Notes: generated by a model not told the origin, from the letters alone. A stretch of DNA of 21,986 nucleotides from Motiliproteus sp963974645 (GCA_963974645.1 CAXBEA010000066.1:1-21986), one strand, 5' to 3'. Positions 7,916 to 15,590 are shown, numbered from the stretch's first letter. Made by a program: numbers and translations.

Positions 7916-8848
7916 CTAATCAACGCAAACCCACTCAACCCCGGTCTCTAGCGCAAAGCGATTAGCTGTCGTTGAATTCGTCTGTTGATTCGGCTCTTGG
8001 TTCGATCCTGCCGAAAACAGCTTTAGCCAACGGTAGCCCGGCAACGCCGTGGCTCCCTCCGTCTCGACCAACAACTGTTCTTGAGCCATTACAAACTGCA
8101 CTGCGGTCGAGGGACAACCGAGCACCCTGACATTAGCCTGGGTCAAATCCCACTGCTGATGCACATGCCCAAACAGGATTGTTACCTGCACCTTATAACG
8201 ACCAAGAAGCGCCCATAATCGATCGGCATTGGCGAGCATAATCCGGTCCTGCCAATCACTTTGTACCGACATCGGATTATGGTGCAGCACCACCAGCAGC
8301 CCTGCTTTCAACTTCTGGCAGATCTGCAACTGCTCTTCAAGCCGTCTCAACTCGGACTCTGCCAATGAACCAGAACCCTGACCATCGGCAGCGGATGTAC
8401 TGTCGAGAAGAACTATAGACCAGCCGTTACAACGCAGGTTTAGCGGTTGCGCGGGACGTATCCTTTGCATCGTTTGAAACGAATCATGATTGCCGGGAAT
8501 CCAATACCAAGGTTTATCAAAGCGCTCAAGATAGCGTGCCAAACGGCGGTAGGCAGCGCTATGCCCCTGATGGACAAGATCACCGCTGAGCAATAACCCA
8601 TCCAGATCTGGATGCTGTTGTTCAATATGCCCCAGCACCGCCAACAGCTGCTGCTCGACATCCCGGTCGCGGTAGCGCTGCTGAGCTAAAGCCTGCAGAT
8701 GCAGATCACTCAGCTGGATCAGTTTGCAGCACTCCGAACTTGCTGTGACGATAGTTTCAGTGCCGCTTACTTCAGAACTGTTAACGACAGAACGGTTAGC
8801 TTCAAAGGGGTTACCCTCAAGGCTATTGATACAGGAAATAGGAATCAC
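7916..8848 (-). CDS. cpdA: 3',5'-cyclic AMP phosphodiesterase-like metallophosphoesterase
   Basis: Class III cyclic nucleotide phosphodiesterase of the calcineurin-like metallophosphoesterase fold, expected to hydrolyse cAMP. Metal-binding motifs appear in order: LSDLHL (Asp48, His50), SGDLVHQG, GNHDS, VLHHNP and FGHVHQ. I propose a GTG start at 8846-8848, whose last two bases overlap the yqiB TGA stop as GTGA. This gives 310 residues. An ATG 18 codons earlier would place the start deep inside yqiB and is less likely. Even with the GTG start the protein has about 40 residues before the first catalytic strand, longer than E. coli CpdA, so a later non-ATG start is possible. The C-terminal tail is Gln/Asn/Thr-rich. 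Gene order supports the name. Confidence 0.85.
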   Translation of the reverse strand: MIPISCINSLEGNPFEANRSVVNSSEVSGTETIVTASSECCKLIQLSDLHLQALAQQRYRDRDVEQQLLAVLGHIEQQHPDLDGLLLSGDLVHQGHSAAYRRLARYLERFDKPWYWIPGNHDSFQTMQRIRPAQPLNLRCNGWSIVLLDSTSAADGQGSGSLAESELRRLEEQLQICQKLKAGLLVVLHHNPMSVQSDWQDRIMLANADRLWALLGRYKVQVTILFGHVHQQWDLTQANVRVLGCPSTAVQFVMAQEQLLVETEGATALPGYRWLKLFSAGSNQEPNQQTNSTTANRFALETGVEWVCVD

Positions 8849-9309
8849 GCTTGCGCCAAGGTATCTTGGGTATGACCATGGGCCAGACACTGACTCAGCC
8901 ATTCGCTCAGATAACGATTGAGTTGAGCCTTCTCATCCGGCTGGCGCATCTGTGCATTTGGGTAGGAGTATCGCCCTTGCAACTGGCGGTGCTGTTTGGA
9001 GCAGACAACTTCAGCCAGCCGCGCATCATGATAGAGCCGGATTCGAAGTTCTGGCATTGCCAACCAACTGCCCTGTTGCTGACACTGCTCAATCCGCAGG
9101 GTGCTGGTATAGGCAAAGCGCTCTTCGATCTCGATCTCGATCTTAATCTCAACAACAGCCTGGTGCTGCTGCCAATTGATCTGAAATTGGCGTAGATCCG
9201 TGCTGTCAAAATCGGGCAGCAGGCGCATTAGCTTATGGTAGTTAGCTTCGCAACAGGCCATCTGCGCACTGAGGTCAGGGACGTAACGCTTCTTCACGGC
9301 CATATTCAT
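8845..9309 (-). CDS. yqiB: DUF1249 family protein YqiB
   Basis: Conserved cytoplasmic protein of unknown function, 154 residues with the start used here (E. coli YqiB is about 140). Family hallmarks are RYVPDLSAQMACCEANYHKL at the N-terminus, LRIRLYHDARLAEV in the middle, and RYSYPNAQMRQPDEKAQLN followed by LSEWLSQCLAHGH at the end. An ATG 15 codons further upstream (9352-9354) exists. The ATG at 9307-9309 is preferred because it overlaps the nudF stop as ATGA and has GAAGG nine bases upstream. Another ATG two codons later is also possible. The gene is invariably near nudF and cpdA in gammaproteobacteria. I can give no biochemical role. Confidence 0.9.
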   Translation of the reverse strand: MNMAVKKRYVPDLSAQMACCEANYHKLMRLLPDFDSTDLRQFQINWQQHQAVVEIKIEIEIEERFAYTSTLRIEQCQQQGSWLAMPELRIRLYHDARLAEVVCSKQHRQLQGRYSYPNAQMRQPDEKAQLNRYLSEWLSQCLAHGHTQDTLAQA

Positions 9310-9965
9310 GGTCGAATACCTTCGGCAAGCCTGGTCGCAAGCAGCGGCTGCCACTGCGCCCGTAACTGAACCTGATTAAGCTCCAGCCACTGTAGCGCCA
9401 TGATAGTCGCTGCATTATTGATCGAGCCTTCTAGCACCGCCTGATACGCTTGCTGGCGAGGCATAACCAGCGCACGTATATCCTCCCCTTCGTGCGCCAA
9501 TCCATAAAAACCACCCAGGCCTTCGCTATGCATCAGCGCGCACTGCAGATGAATCTTCTCCTGACTTCCCCCCGGGCTGACGTGATACTGGCAGATAGGC
9601 TTCAGCGCCAGCAACTGCATCCCCGCTTCTTCATCGGCTTCACGGTGGGCGACATCGGCTACCGATTCGCCCGGCTCAACAATCCCCGCGATCAACTCCA
9701 ACAACCAGGGACCCGCCCCGTCGTCCATCGCGCCGACCCGAAACTGCTCGATCAGCAATACCGAATCGGTGATCGGATCGTAAGGCAACACACAGACCGC
9801 ATCCCCACGAATAAATAGCTCGCGCTGCAGCGGTTCGGTCCAGCTGCCATCGAAGCAGCGGTGCCGCAACTGCAGGCGATCGAGTTTAAAAAAACCGTCA
9901 AAAACCCGCTCGCGTTTGAGCAGTTCTACATCGGACAGACGAAAGGTGGGGTTGAATACCGGCAT
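9306..9965 (-). CDS. nudF: ADP-ribose pyrophosphatase (Nudix hydrolase)
   Basis: Hydrolyses ADP-ribose to AMP and ribose 5-phosphate, limiting protein ADP-ribosylation and recycling NAD breakdown products. The 219-residue protein contains a complete Nudix box (residues 94-116): Gly94, Glu100, then READEEAG with the metal-binding glutamates. The adjoining PWLLELIAGIVEPGES and EQFRVGA segments are typical of the ADP-ribose branch. The ATG at 9963-9965 is chosen because AAGGA lies seven bases upstream. A TTG nine codons earlier has no such site. This is the first gene of the leftward nudF-yqiB-cpdA-yqiA-parE series and faces hemG across a 146-base divergent promoter region. Confidence 0.93.
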   Translation of the reverse strand: MPVFNPTFRLSDVELLKRERVFDGFFKLDRLQLRHRCFDGSWTEPLQRELFIRGDAVCVLPYDPITDSVLLIEQFRVGAMDDGAGPWLLELIAGIVEPGESVADVAHREADEEAGMQLLALKPICQYHVSPGGSQEKIHLQCALMHSEGLGGFYGLAHEGEDIRALVMPRQQAYQAVLEGSINNAATIMALQWLELNQVQLRAQWQPLLATRLAEGIRP

Positions 9966-9991
9966 AGGGACATCCTTTACAACTTCGCTCA

Positions 9992-10021
9992 ACTATAGCC
10001 GGATTGCCCCAGCAGAACCAA
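9992..10021 (-). promoter_or_regulatory. candidate nudF promoter
   Basis: On the minus strand TTGGTT (complement of 10016-10021) and TATAGT (complement of 9992-9997, five of six -10 matches) are 18 bases apart. They lie about 26 bases ahead of the nudF start. The -35 match is poor, so the call rests mainly on the good -10 box and the divergent gene layout. Confidence 0.4.
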
Positions 10022-10048
10022 CATCGGCTATGATCGGATTCTAAGCGT

Positions 10049-10076
10049 TTGAATAATCAGCGGCGATGTTTATAGT
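10049..10076 (+). promoter_or_regulatory. candidate hemG promoter
   Basis: TTGAAT at 10049-10054 and TATAGT at 10071-10076 are separated by 16 bases and lie about 35 bases ahead of the chosen start codon. The -10 matches five of six and the -35 four of six. Together with the nudF elements it makes a compact back-to-back promoter pair. Confidence 0.45.
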
Positions 10077-10111
10077 GGGCGCTGTTTTTGATTATCACCA
10101 CCGAGGACTTC

Positions 10112-11452
10112 ATGAGCCGTTCATATTTAATTTTGGGGGCAGGCATCTCCGGCCTGACCAGCGCCTGGTTTCTTAAACAGCTAGGGCATCAGGTGACACT
10201 GCTCGAAGCCCGCGACCAGGCGGGTGGCAACCTGCGCACCCTCAAGCGCGACGGCTATCTGATTGAACGCGGTCCTAACTCGACCCTCAACAACCGCCCG
10301 GCGCTGAACATTTTATTCAACAGCCTGGGCATAGACCCGATTATGGCCAACAAAGCCAGCAATAAGCGCTTTATTCTCCGCGATAACCAGATCCACCCGC
10401 TGCCGATGGGCCCTGGCGATTTTATCCGCACCCCCTTATTCAAGGCTGCGGGAAAATGGCGGCTGCTGCTCGAACCTTTTATCGGCCGAGCCAGCGAAGA
10501 GGAGACGGTGGCTCAGTTTGTCGAGCGCAGACTCGGCAAGGAGTTTCTCGATTACGCCATCAATCCCTTTATCTCTGGGGTCTACGCCGGAGATCCGGAT
10601 AAATTATCGGCACGTGCTGCAACCGCCAAGGTGTATGCCCTGGAGCGTGATTATCGCTCGATGATCATCGGCGCGTTGGCCAAAACCCTATTTCATAAAC
10701 ACCGCGGTGGCGCTGGCCCTTCCGGCGGGATGATCTCGTTTGATCAAGGGATGCAGTATCTGACCGATACCCTGGCCGATAAGCTGGCTGCAGAGCTACA
10801 GACAGGAGTTGCGGTGAATACCCTGCAGCAACTCGACGATGGTCGCTGGCAAGCTGGCAACGATACCCAGCAGTGGCTGGCCGATGAGGTAATTATTACG
10901 CTACCCGCCAGTGCCTGCGCCGAGCTGCTGAGCCCGCATGCTGGAGAGCTCAAAACCCTGTTCCAATCGATCGAATACCCAAAGCTCGCCTCGGTATCAC
11001 TCGGCTTTAAAAAGTCACAGGTCAACCACCCGCTGGATGGTTTTGGCTTCTTGATCCCCCGCTGTACCGGGGTCGAAACCCTGGGGGCACTCTTCCCTTC
11101 GAGCATCTTTCCGTATCGCGCACCCGAAGACCATCATCTGATGACCTGTTTTATTGGCGGCGCTCTCAATCCTGCAGCTGCAGAGGCTGAGGATTCCGAA
11201 CTACTCCGTCGGGTGATGCGAGACATCGGCCCTTTACTCGGGATTACCGGCGAACCCGAGCTGGTCGAGATCAGCCGCTGGCCGCAAGCCATTCCGCAAT
11301 ACCAGCTGGGCCATCTGCAGCGCCTTGAAGCGATAGAACATGCGCTCAAGCCCTTCAAGGGGATCCATCTTCGCGCCAACTGGCGTGATGGTATCTCTGT
11401 AGCTGACTGTATTCAAAACGGTTACGAACTGGCTCAGGCTATAGGCCGATAA
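10112..11452 (+). CDS. hemG: protoporphyrinogen oxidase, HemY/HemG FAD type
   Basis: FAD-dependent oxidation of protoporphyrinogen IX to protoporphyrin IX, the penultimate step of haem synthesis. The 446-residue protein starts with a dinucleotide-binding motif LGAGISGLTSAW (residues 8-19), continues with LLEARDQAGGNLRT and GPNSTL, and ends with a second FAD-contacting segment GIHLRANWRDGISVADCI. The length fits the HemY-type oxygen-dependent enzyme and not the short flavodoxin-type HemG of E. coli. The ATG at 10112-10114 has GAGG five bases upstream. An in-frame TTG eight codons earlier is less likely. It is divergent from nudF, and the acyltransferase follows after 156 bases. General amine-oxidase-family membership is certain. 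The specific substrate is inferred from overall similarity. Confidence 0.88.
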   Translation: MSRSYLILGAGISGLTSAWFLKQLGHQVTLLEARDQAGGNLRTLKRDGYLIERGPNSTLNNRPALNILFNSLGIDPIMANKASNKRFILRDNQIHPLPMGPGDFIRTPLFKAAGKWRLLLEPFIGRASEEETVAQFVERRLGKEFLDYAINPFISGVYAGDPDKLSARAATAKVYALERDYRSMIIGALAKTLFHKHRGGAGPSGGMISFDQGMQYLTDTLADKLAAELQTGVAVNTLQQLDDGRWQAGNDTQQWLADEVIITLPASACAELLSPHAGELKTLFQSIEYPKLASVSLGFKKSQVNHPLDGFGFLIPRCTGVETLGALFPSSIFPYRAPEDHHLMTCFIGGALNPAAAEAEDSELLRRVMRDIGPLLGITGEPELVEISRWPQAIPQYQLGHLQRLEAIEHALKPFKGIHLRANWRDGISVADCIQNGYELAQAIGR

Positions 11453-11488
11453 CAATTTTATGGGGCACTCATCTAGTCGAGGGGTCCT

Positions 11489-11528
11489 CCATAAGTATTT
11501 AATCCCTTGCTCCACAAACGACTTATGG
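11489..11528. repeat. 8-bp inverted repeat upstream of the acyltransferase gene
   Basis: CCATAAGT at 11489-11496 is the exact reverse complement of ACTTATGG at 11521-11528. The arms are 32 bases apart centre to centre, close to three helical turns, so they could be paired half-sites of an operator on one face of the DNA. As RNA the stem would have a 24-base loop and be weak. No convincing promoter was seen in this 156-base gap. Confidence 0.35.
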
Positions 11529-11608
11529 CAAGATAAGACAGATTCAACCACACTGACAGCAACGTTAGAGCGTCATCCGAGAAAGCTGAGCTAGCCGAGA
11601 CCGCCCCT

Positions 11609-12379
11609 ATGTCACTGCGCCAAAAACTTATCACGCTCCTTGACTACACCCGCATCCATAAGCAGTTTCAGCTGTATTTCAGAGTCGTACCCGCGCGGAC
11701 ACCCGAACTCCAGCAAGAAGCCTTCCGCCTGCGTCACGAAGTCTACTGCCGTGAACTGGGCTGGGAGCCTATCAACGATGCCGAGATGGAGACCGATCAT
11801 TTTGATGCCCAATCCGAGCACTGCCTGCTACAGAATGTCAATAACGGCGAGTATGTCGGCTGCATCCGAATGATACTCCCCCATCCTGAGCGTCCGGATG
11901 AGCCGCTGCCTTTCCAACTATCCTGCACAGAAGTTATGCACCCTGGCGAACCCAACGCCGAGCAGCAGCATCGCATCGCCATTGCTGAAGTGTCGCGGCT
12001 GGCAGTACACGGCAAGTACCGTCGTCGTCCTAGCGAGAAAGGCCACCCCGTAACGATCAACGAAGCCGATTACGGCACCCGCAAGCAGCCCCGATTTCCT
12101 TACATCCCTATAGGGCTGTATATGGGGTTACTGGAGATGGCCCGGGTCAACAACATTGAAACACTGTACATTCTCACCGAGCCGACGCTAGCCCAGCATT
12201 TTTGCAAGCTAGGTGGCAAGCTTTATCCAGTAGGAGGCTCCATCGAACACCGCGGCAAAAGGATCCCCTACAAAATGGACGTTAATCTAGTCATCAAACA
12301 GATCAACATCCTGCTTAAGCCCCTATTCAATGTCATCAGCAAAGAGGTCAAAGCAGGTTACCTAAACAAAAATCAGTGA
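11609..12379 (+). CDS. PEP-CTERM/exosortase-associated acyltransferase (GNAT / N-acyl amino acid synthase type)
   Basis: Predicted acyltransferase of the family linked to exosortase/PEP-CTERM systems, related to FeeM-type N-acyl amino acid synthases and, by fold, to LuxI autoinducer synthases. It probably transfers a fatty acyl group from an acyl carrier protein to an amine. Family-like sequence includes FRLRHEVYCRELGWEP (residues 39-54), GCIRMILPHPE, EVSRLAVHGKYRRRP beginning at Glu127, FPYIPIGLYMGLLEMA, and TEPTLAQHFCKLGGKLYPVGG. The arginine-tryptophan region, acidic residues near 57-66, and the E-x-S-R motif parallel LuxI-type active sites. The product has 256 residues and no signal peptide. 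No exosortase, PEP-CTERM protein or acyl carrier gene is in the window, so it is an orphan here. The ATG has no good ribosome site. Confidence 0.82.
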   Translation: MSLRQKLITLLDYTRIHKQFQLYFRVVPARTPELQQEAFRLRHEVYCRELGWEPINDAEMETDHFDAQSEHCLLQNVNNGEYVGCIRMILPHPERPDEPLPFQLSCTEVMHPGEPNAEQQHRIAIAEVSRLAVHGKYRRRPSEKGHPVTINEADYGTRKQPRFPYIPIGLYMGLLEMARVNNIETLYILTEPTLAQHFCKLGGKLYPVGGSIEHRGKRIPYKMDVNLVIKQINILLKPLFNVISKEVKAGYLNKNQ

Positions 12380-12467
12380 CGCTTCCGCAAAGCCGCACCC
12401 TAAGAACTCTTTACCTATAGCCGCAGCAAATACTCACCCGCTACTGAGTTAACCGACTAGACTGAGC

Positions 12468-12521
12468 TTTTCATAAGCATTAGGGTTTTCATAAACATTG
12501 GGGTTTTCATAGAGATTAGGG
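12468..12521 (+). repeat. three tandem 18-bp repeats upstream of ppc
   Basis: Three head-to-tail copies of an 18-base unit, at 12468-12485, 12486-12503 and 12504-12521. All begin TTTTCATA and end GGG, with a few internal changes (consensus TTTTCATAARNATTRGGG). They lie in the 201-base gap between the acyltransferase gene and ppc, ending 59 bases before the ppc start. They could bind a regulator cooperatively or be a slipped-strand minisatellite. No open frame crosses them. Confidence 0.8.
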
Positions 12522-12580
12522 GTTCTAAAGCGATAGCCGATCCAACAACCCCCTATAAACCAATCCACAGGAATCCAACC

Positions 12581-15208
12581 ATGGCAGATCTCCAAGCGCC
12601 ACTGCGCAACGATGTCCGACGACTGGGCAAGCTACTCGGACAGGCGATCAGTACCGATCAGGGACAACCCTTTCTCGATAAGCTAGAGGGGATTATTAGC
12701 CTGTCTAAAGCAGCCCGTCGCGGCGAGGTCGACACCGCGGAGCTGGTCAGTGCTCTGCAACAGTTGGAGCAGGCAGAACTGGTTCCGATGGCGCGGGCTT
12801 TTGGCCAGTTTTTAAACCTGGCCAATCTGGCCGAGGAGTATCATCGCGTCCGTCGTCGCAATTCGCTGGTCGTTACCAAGCCTGATCCTCAAGCACTCAA
12901 CCAGGTCTTCGACGGGATTATTGAAACCGGGATCGACCCTCAGCGCCTTGCCAGTAAAGCTGCCGAATTGAAAATTGACCTAGTTTTGACCGCGCACCCC
13001 ACCGAGGTCAACCGGCGTACCTTTATCCAAAAATACGAGAGTATGGCGGAACTGCTCGAGCAGCTCGATCATGAACACCCACTCAGCACCCGCACCCTCG
13101 ATCTTACCGAACGCTTACAACAACTGATCAGCGAAGCTTGGCACACCAACGAGATCCGCAGCGAACGCCCTACCCCGGTCGATGAGGCAAAATGGGGCTT
13201 TGCGGTCATCGAAAATTCACTCTGGGAGGCCGTGCCCACCTTCCTCCGTCACTTTGATCGTGAGCTAAAGCGTGTTTCGGGAAAGCAACTGCCATACGAC
13301 GCAGCACCGATCCGCTTCTGCTCATGGATGGGAGGAGACCGAGACGGTAACCCTAATGTTACCGCCAAGGTCACCGAAGAGGTGTTACTACTGGCCCGCT
13401 GGATGGCTGCCGATCTGTTGCTGGGTGATATCTCAAATCTACTTCACGAACTGTCGATGAGCCGCGCTAGCGCAGAATTGATCGAACAGACCGGCCCCTG
13501 TAGCGAACCCTACCGTGAACTTTTACGTCAGGTACGGCAAAAGCTTAAGAACACTCGTCTCTGGGCCAAAACCAGCCTAGAACAAGGCTGGCAGATACCC
13601 ATAGATACCTACCAACAAGACCAAGAACTGCTGCAACCGCTGCTGCTTTGCGACCGTTCATTACGCCAGTCAGGGATGGCGTTGATCGCCGAGGGCTGCC
13701 TTAAAAACACCCTGCGACGGATCGCCTGCTTTGGTTTGAGCCTGGTGCGGTTAGATATCCGCCAAAACTCCGAACGTCACGCCCAGGTACTCGACGAACT
13801 GACTAGCCATTACGATCTCGGCCACTATACAGACTGGCCTGAGCCGCAAAAACAGGCTTACCTGTTGCAGGAATTGAGCAGCAAACGGCCGCTGCTGCCG
13901 CTGCACTGGAGCCCTAGCGATGAGGTTCAGGAGGTTCTCGACACCTGCTCTGTCATTGCCCGCTATGATCGCCAATCGCTGGGCAGCTATGTGATCTCGA
14001 TGGCATCAAACCCCTCTGATGTTCTTGCCGTCGCTCTGTTACTGAAAGAGACCGGGATCGGTTACAACATCCGTATCGCGCCACTATTCGAGACCCTATC
14101 CGACCTGGATAACGCACCCGACTGTATCGACACCCTGCTCCAACTCGACTGGTACCGAGATTACTGCAACGGCCATCAGGAGGTGATGATCGGTTATTCA
14201 GATTCCTCCAAGGATGCCGGCGCACTGGCTGCAACCTGGGCCCAGTATCGTGCCCAAGAATCATTAGCTAATCTCTGCCAGCGCCACGGCGTTGATTTAA
14301 CCCTGTTTCACGGCCGCGGCGGCACCGTTGGCCGCGGCGGCGGTCCCAGCCATACCGCGATTTTGTCGCAACCCCCCGGATCAGTCGACGGAAGCTTACG
14401 GGTTACCGAACAGGGTGAGATGATTCGCTATAAATTTGGCATGTCCGAAGTGGCGGTACGTAACCTGGAGCTCTACGCCGGGGCCGTGCTTGAAGCGAGC
14501 TTGGTGCCGCCAGCCAGTCCCAAACCTGAATGGTGCGAGCTGATGGACAGTCTGGCCACAGAGTCGCATCAGCAGTACGTCAAGGTGATACGCGAAACAG
14601 CAGAATTTGTGCCCTACTTCCGCCAACTCACCCCCGAGCAAGAGCTAGCCAAGTTACCGCTCGGCAGCCGTCCCGCTAAACGCAAGCAGGATGGTGGGGT
14701 TGAAAGCCTCAGAGCGATCCCCTGGATCTTTGCCTGGACCCAAACTCGGCTGATGCTACCGGCTTGGTTGGGCAGTGGCCAGGCCCTGGCGCAAGCCATC
14801 GAACAGGGTAACCAGCCACTGCTCCACGAACTGATGGAGCAATGGCCCTTTTTCAGCGCCTATATTGAGATGCTGGAGATGGTGCTCGCCAAAGCCGAGC
14901 CTGCGATCGCCCGTTATTACGAGCAGCGCCTGGTCGACCCCAAACTGCATCCACTCGGCAGTCAATTGCGCAAACAACTCCGCCAGGCTCAGAAGCTGAT
15001 ACCGAAATTAAAGAACAGCGATCGACTACTCAGTGGCAACGAGATGCTGCGTCAGTCAATTCAGGTCCGCAACCCTTATATAGACCCGTTGCACTACCTT
15101 CAGGCAGAGTTACTTCGACGGGATCGAAACTGCCCCGACAAGACCGTCGAACAGGCACTAATGGTCACCATGACCGGGATCTCTGCTGGAATGCGCAACA
15201 CCGGCTAA
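12581..15208 (+). CDS. ppc: phosphoenolpyruvate carboxylase
   Basis: Carboxylates phosphoenolpyruvate with bicarbonate to oxaloacetate, replenishing the TCA cycle. The 875-residue enzyme is close to E. coli Ppc (883). Diagnostic motifs are VLTAHPTEVNRRT with catalytic His139, CSWMGGDRDGNPNV, GYSDSSKDAG with Lys544, and the mobile loop HGRGGTVGRGGG (577-588, Arg579 and Arg585). Near the end comes AIPWIFAWTQTRLMLPAWLG, and the extreme C-terminus GMRNTG carries the essential terminal residues, so the gene is intact. The ATG has AGGAA seven bases upstream. It probably forms its own transcription unit: a repeat-bearing 201-base leader precedes it and a hairpin follows. Confidence 0.98.
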   Translation: MADLQAPLRNDVRRLGKLLGQAISTDQGQPFLDKLEGIISLSKAARRGEVDTAELVSALQQLEQAELVPMARAFGQFLNLANLAEEYHRVRRRNSLVVTKPDPQALNQVFDGIIETGIDPQRLASKAAELKIDLVLTAHPTEVNRRTFIQKYESMAELLEQLDHEHPLSTRTLDLTERLQQLISEAWHTNEIRSERPTPVDEAKWGFAVIENSLWEAVPTFLRHFDRELKRVSGKQLPYDAAPIRFCSWMGGDRDGNPNVTAKVTEEVLLLARWMAADLLLGDISNLLHELSMSRASAELIEQTGPCSEPYRELLRQVRQKLKNTRLWAKTSLEQGWQIPIDTYQQDQELLQPLLLCDRSLRQSGMALIAEGCLKNTLRRIACFGLSLVRLDIRQNSERHAQVLDELTSHYDLGHYTDWPEPQKQAYLLQELSSKRPLLPLHWSPSDEVQEVLDTCSVIARYDRQSLGSYVISMASNPSDVLAVALLLKETGIGYNIRIAPLFETLSDLDNAPDCIDTLLQLDWYRDYCNGHQEVMIGYSDSSKDAGALAATWAQYRAQESLANLCQRHGVDLTLFHGRGGTVGRGGGPSHTAILSQPPGSVDGSLRVTEQGEMIRYKFGMSEVAVRNLELYAGAVLEASLVPPASPKPEWCELMDSLATESHQQYVKVIRETAEFVPYFRQLTPEQELAKLPLGSRPAKRKQDGGVESLRAIPWIFAWTQTRLMLPAWLGSGQALAQAIEQGNQPLLHELMEQWPFFSAYIEMLEMVLAKAEPAIARYYEQRLVDPKLHPLGSQLRKQLRQAQKLIPKLKNSDRLLSGNEMLRQSIQVRNPYIDPLHYLQAELLRRDRNCPDKTVEQALMVTMTGISAGMRNTG

Positions 15209-15240
15209 GCGGCGCATCTTTACCGTAGAATCTGCCGAGC

Positions 15241-15270
15241 GGCGCCTACAAAGGCGCCCAATTATTTACC
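15241..15270 (+). terminator. probable ppc terminator hairpin
   Basis: GGCGCCT (15241-15247) and AGGCGCC (15252-15258) form a perfect seven-base GC-rich stem with a four-base loop, 33 bases after the ppc stop. The following CAATTATTTA is only partly T-rich, so termination may be incomplete or factor-assisted. Confidence 0.55.
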
Positions 15271-15444
15271 ATAAGAAAATAATAAAAAATATTAGCGCAA
15301 TAAGAACTACAAAAATTCTCTTTTAAAACAAAATCAAATCTAAACCAGCTCTATCTTTCGCGAACAAATACGTAGCAAAAATCACATTAACTTCAAAAAA
15401 CCCACCTCGCTGATATAAACCTACAGTTAGTAATGCTGTTGTTC

Positions 15445-15458
15445 TTGACGAAAGTCAA
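15445..15458. promoter_or_regulatory. FNR/CRP-family-like binding site
   Basis: Perfect palindrome TTGAC-GAAA-GTCAA. The half-site and four-base spacer match the FNR/ANR/DNR pattern TTGAT-N4-ATCAA except for one symmetric base in each arm. Its centre (15451.5) lies 41.5 bases before 15493, exactly where a class II activator would sit if TAGAGT at 15481-15486 is the -10 box. nap operons are commonly activated by FNR-type oxygen or NO sensors, so the position makes sense. Confidence 0.55.
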
Positions 15459-15480
15459 ATACAAGGCGATCCTACGGGCA

Positions 15481-15486
15481 TAGAGT
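15481..15486 (+). promoter_or_regulatory. candidate -10 box of the distal nap promoter
   Basis: TAGAGT matches the -10 consensus at four of six positions. With the FNR-like palindrome it gives exact class II geometry and a predicted start near 15493, inside the first heptamer repeat. The resulting leader would be about 180 bases. It has no independent support beyond this spacing. Confidence 0.3.
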
Positions 15487-15490
15487 CGAT

Positions 15491-15520
15491 CTCAACACTC
15501 AACACTCAACACTCAACACT
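15491..15520 (+). repeat. 7-bp tandem repeat CTCAACA, 4.3 copies
   Basis: Four perfect copies of CTCAACA (15491-15518) followed by CT. The array is exact, as expected for a recent slippage product. It lies between the FNR-like site and the second candidate promoter, ~150 bases before napF, so a copy-number change would alter the leader or element spacing and not a reading frame. Confidence 0.9.
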
Positions 15521-15549
15521 GCGTCAATGCGATTAACATGGAGACAGAT

Positions 15550-15577
15550 TTGACGTTCATGAGATATTTGTTATTAG
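15550..15577 (+). promoter_or_regulatory. candidate proximal nap promoter
   Basis: TTGACG at 15550-15555 (five of six -35 matches) and TATTAG at 15572-15577 (four of six -10 matches) are 16 bases apart. Transcription would begin near 15584, and the 21-bp palindrome centred at 15601 would then sit just downstream, a typical repressor position. It is an alternative or an addition to the distal promoter. Confidence 0.35.
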
Positions 15578-15590
15578 CAGCGTTAAAACA

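Noticed and set aside
8907..9209. Arg/Ser-rich open frame overlapping yqiB
   Set aside because: It is the same-strand shadow frame of yqiB. The arginine-serine run comes from a stretch of repeated GAGATCGA-like codons encoding EIKIEIEIEE in yqiB.
15260..15420. Phased A-tracts giving intrinsic curvature upstream of nap
   Set aside because: A-tracts are present, but their centres (about 15277, 15286, 15313, 15326, 15379, 15397) are not at regular helical intervals.
15491..15520. Tandem CTCAACA units as a CRISPR array
   Set aside because: Units are 7 bases with no spacers between them. No cas genes are present. It is a simple tandem repeat.
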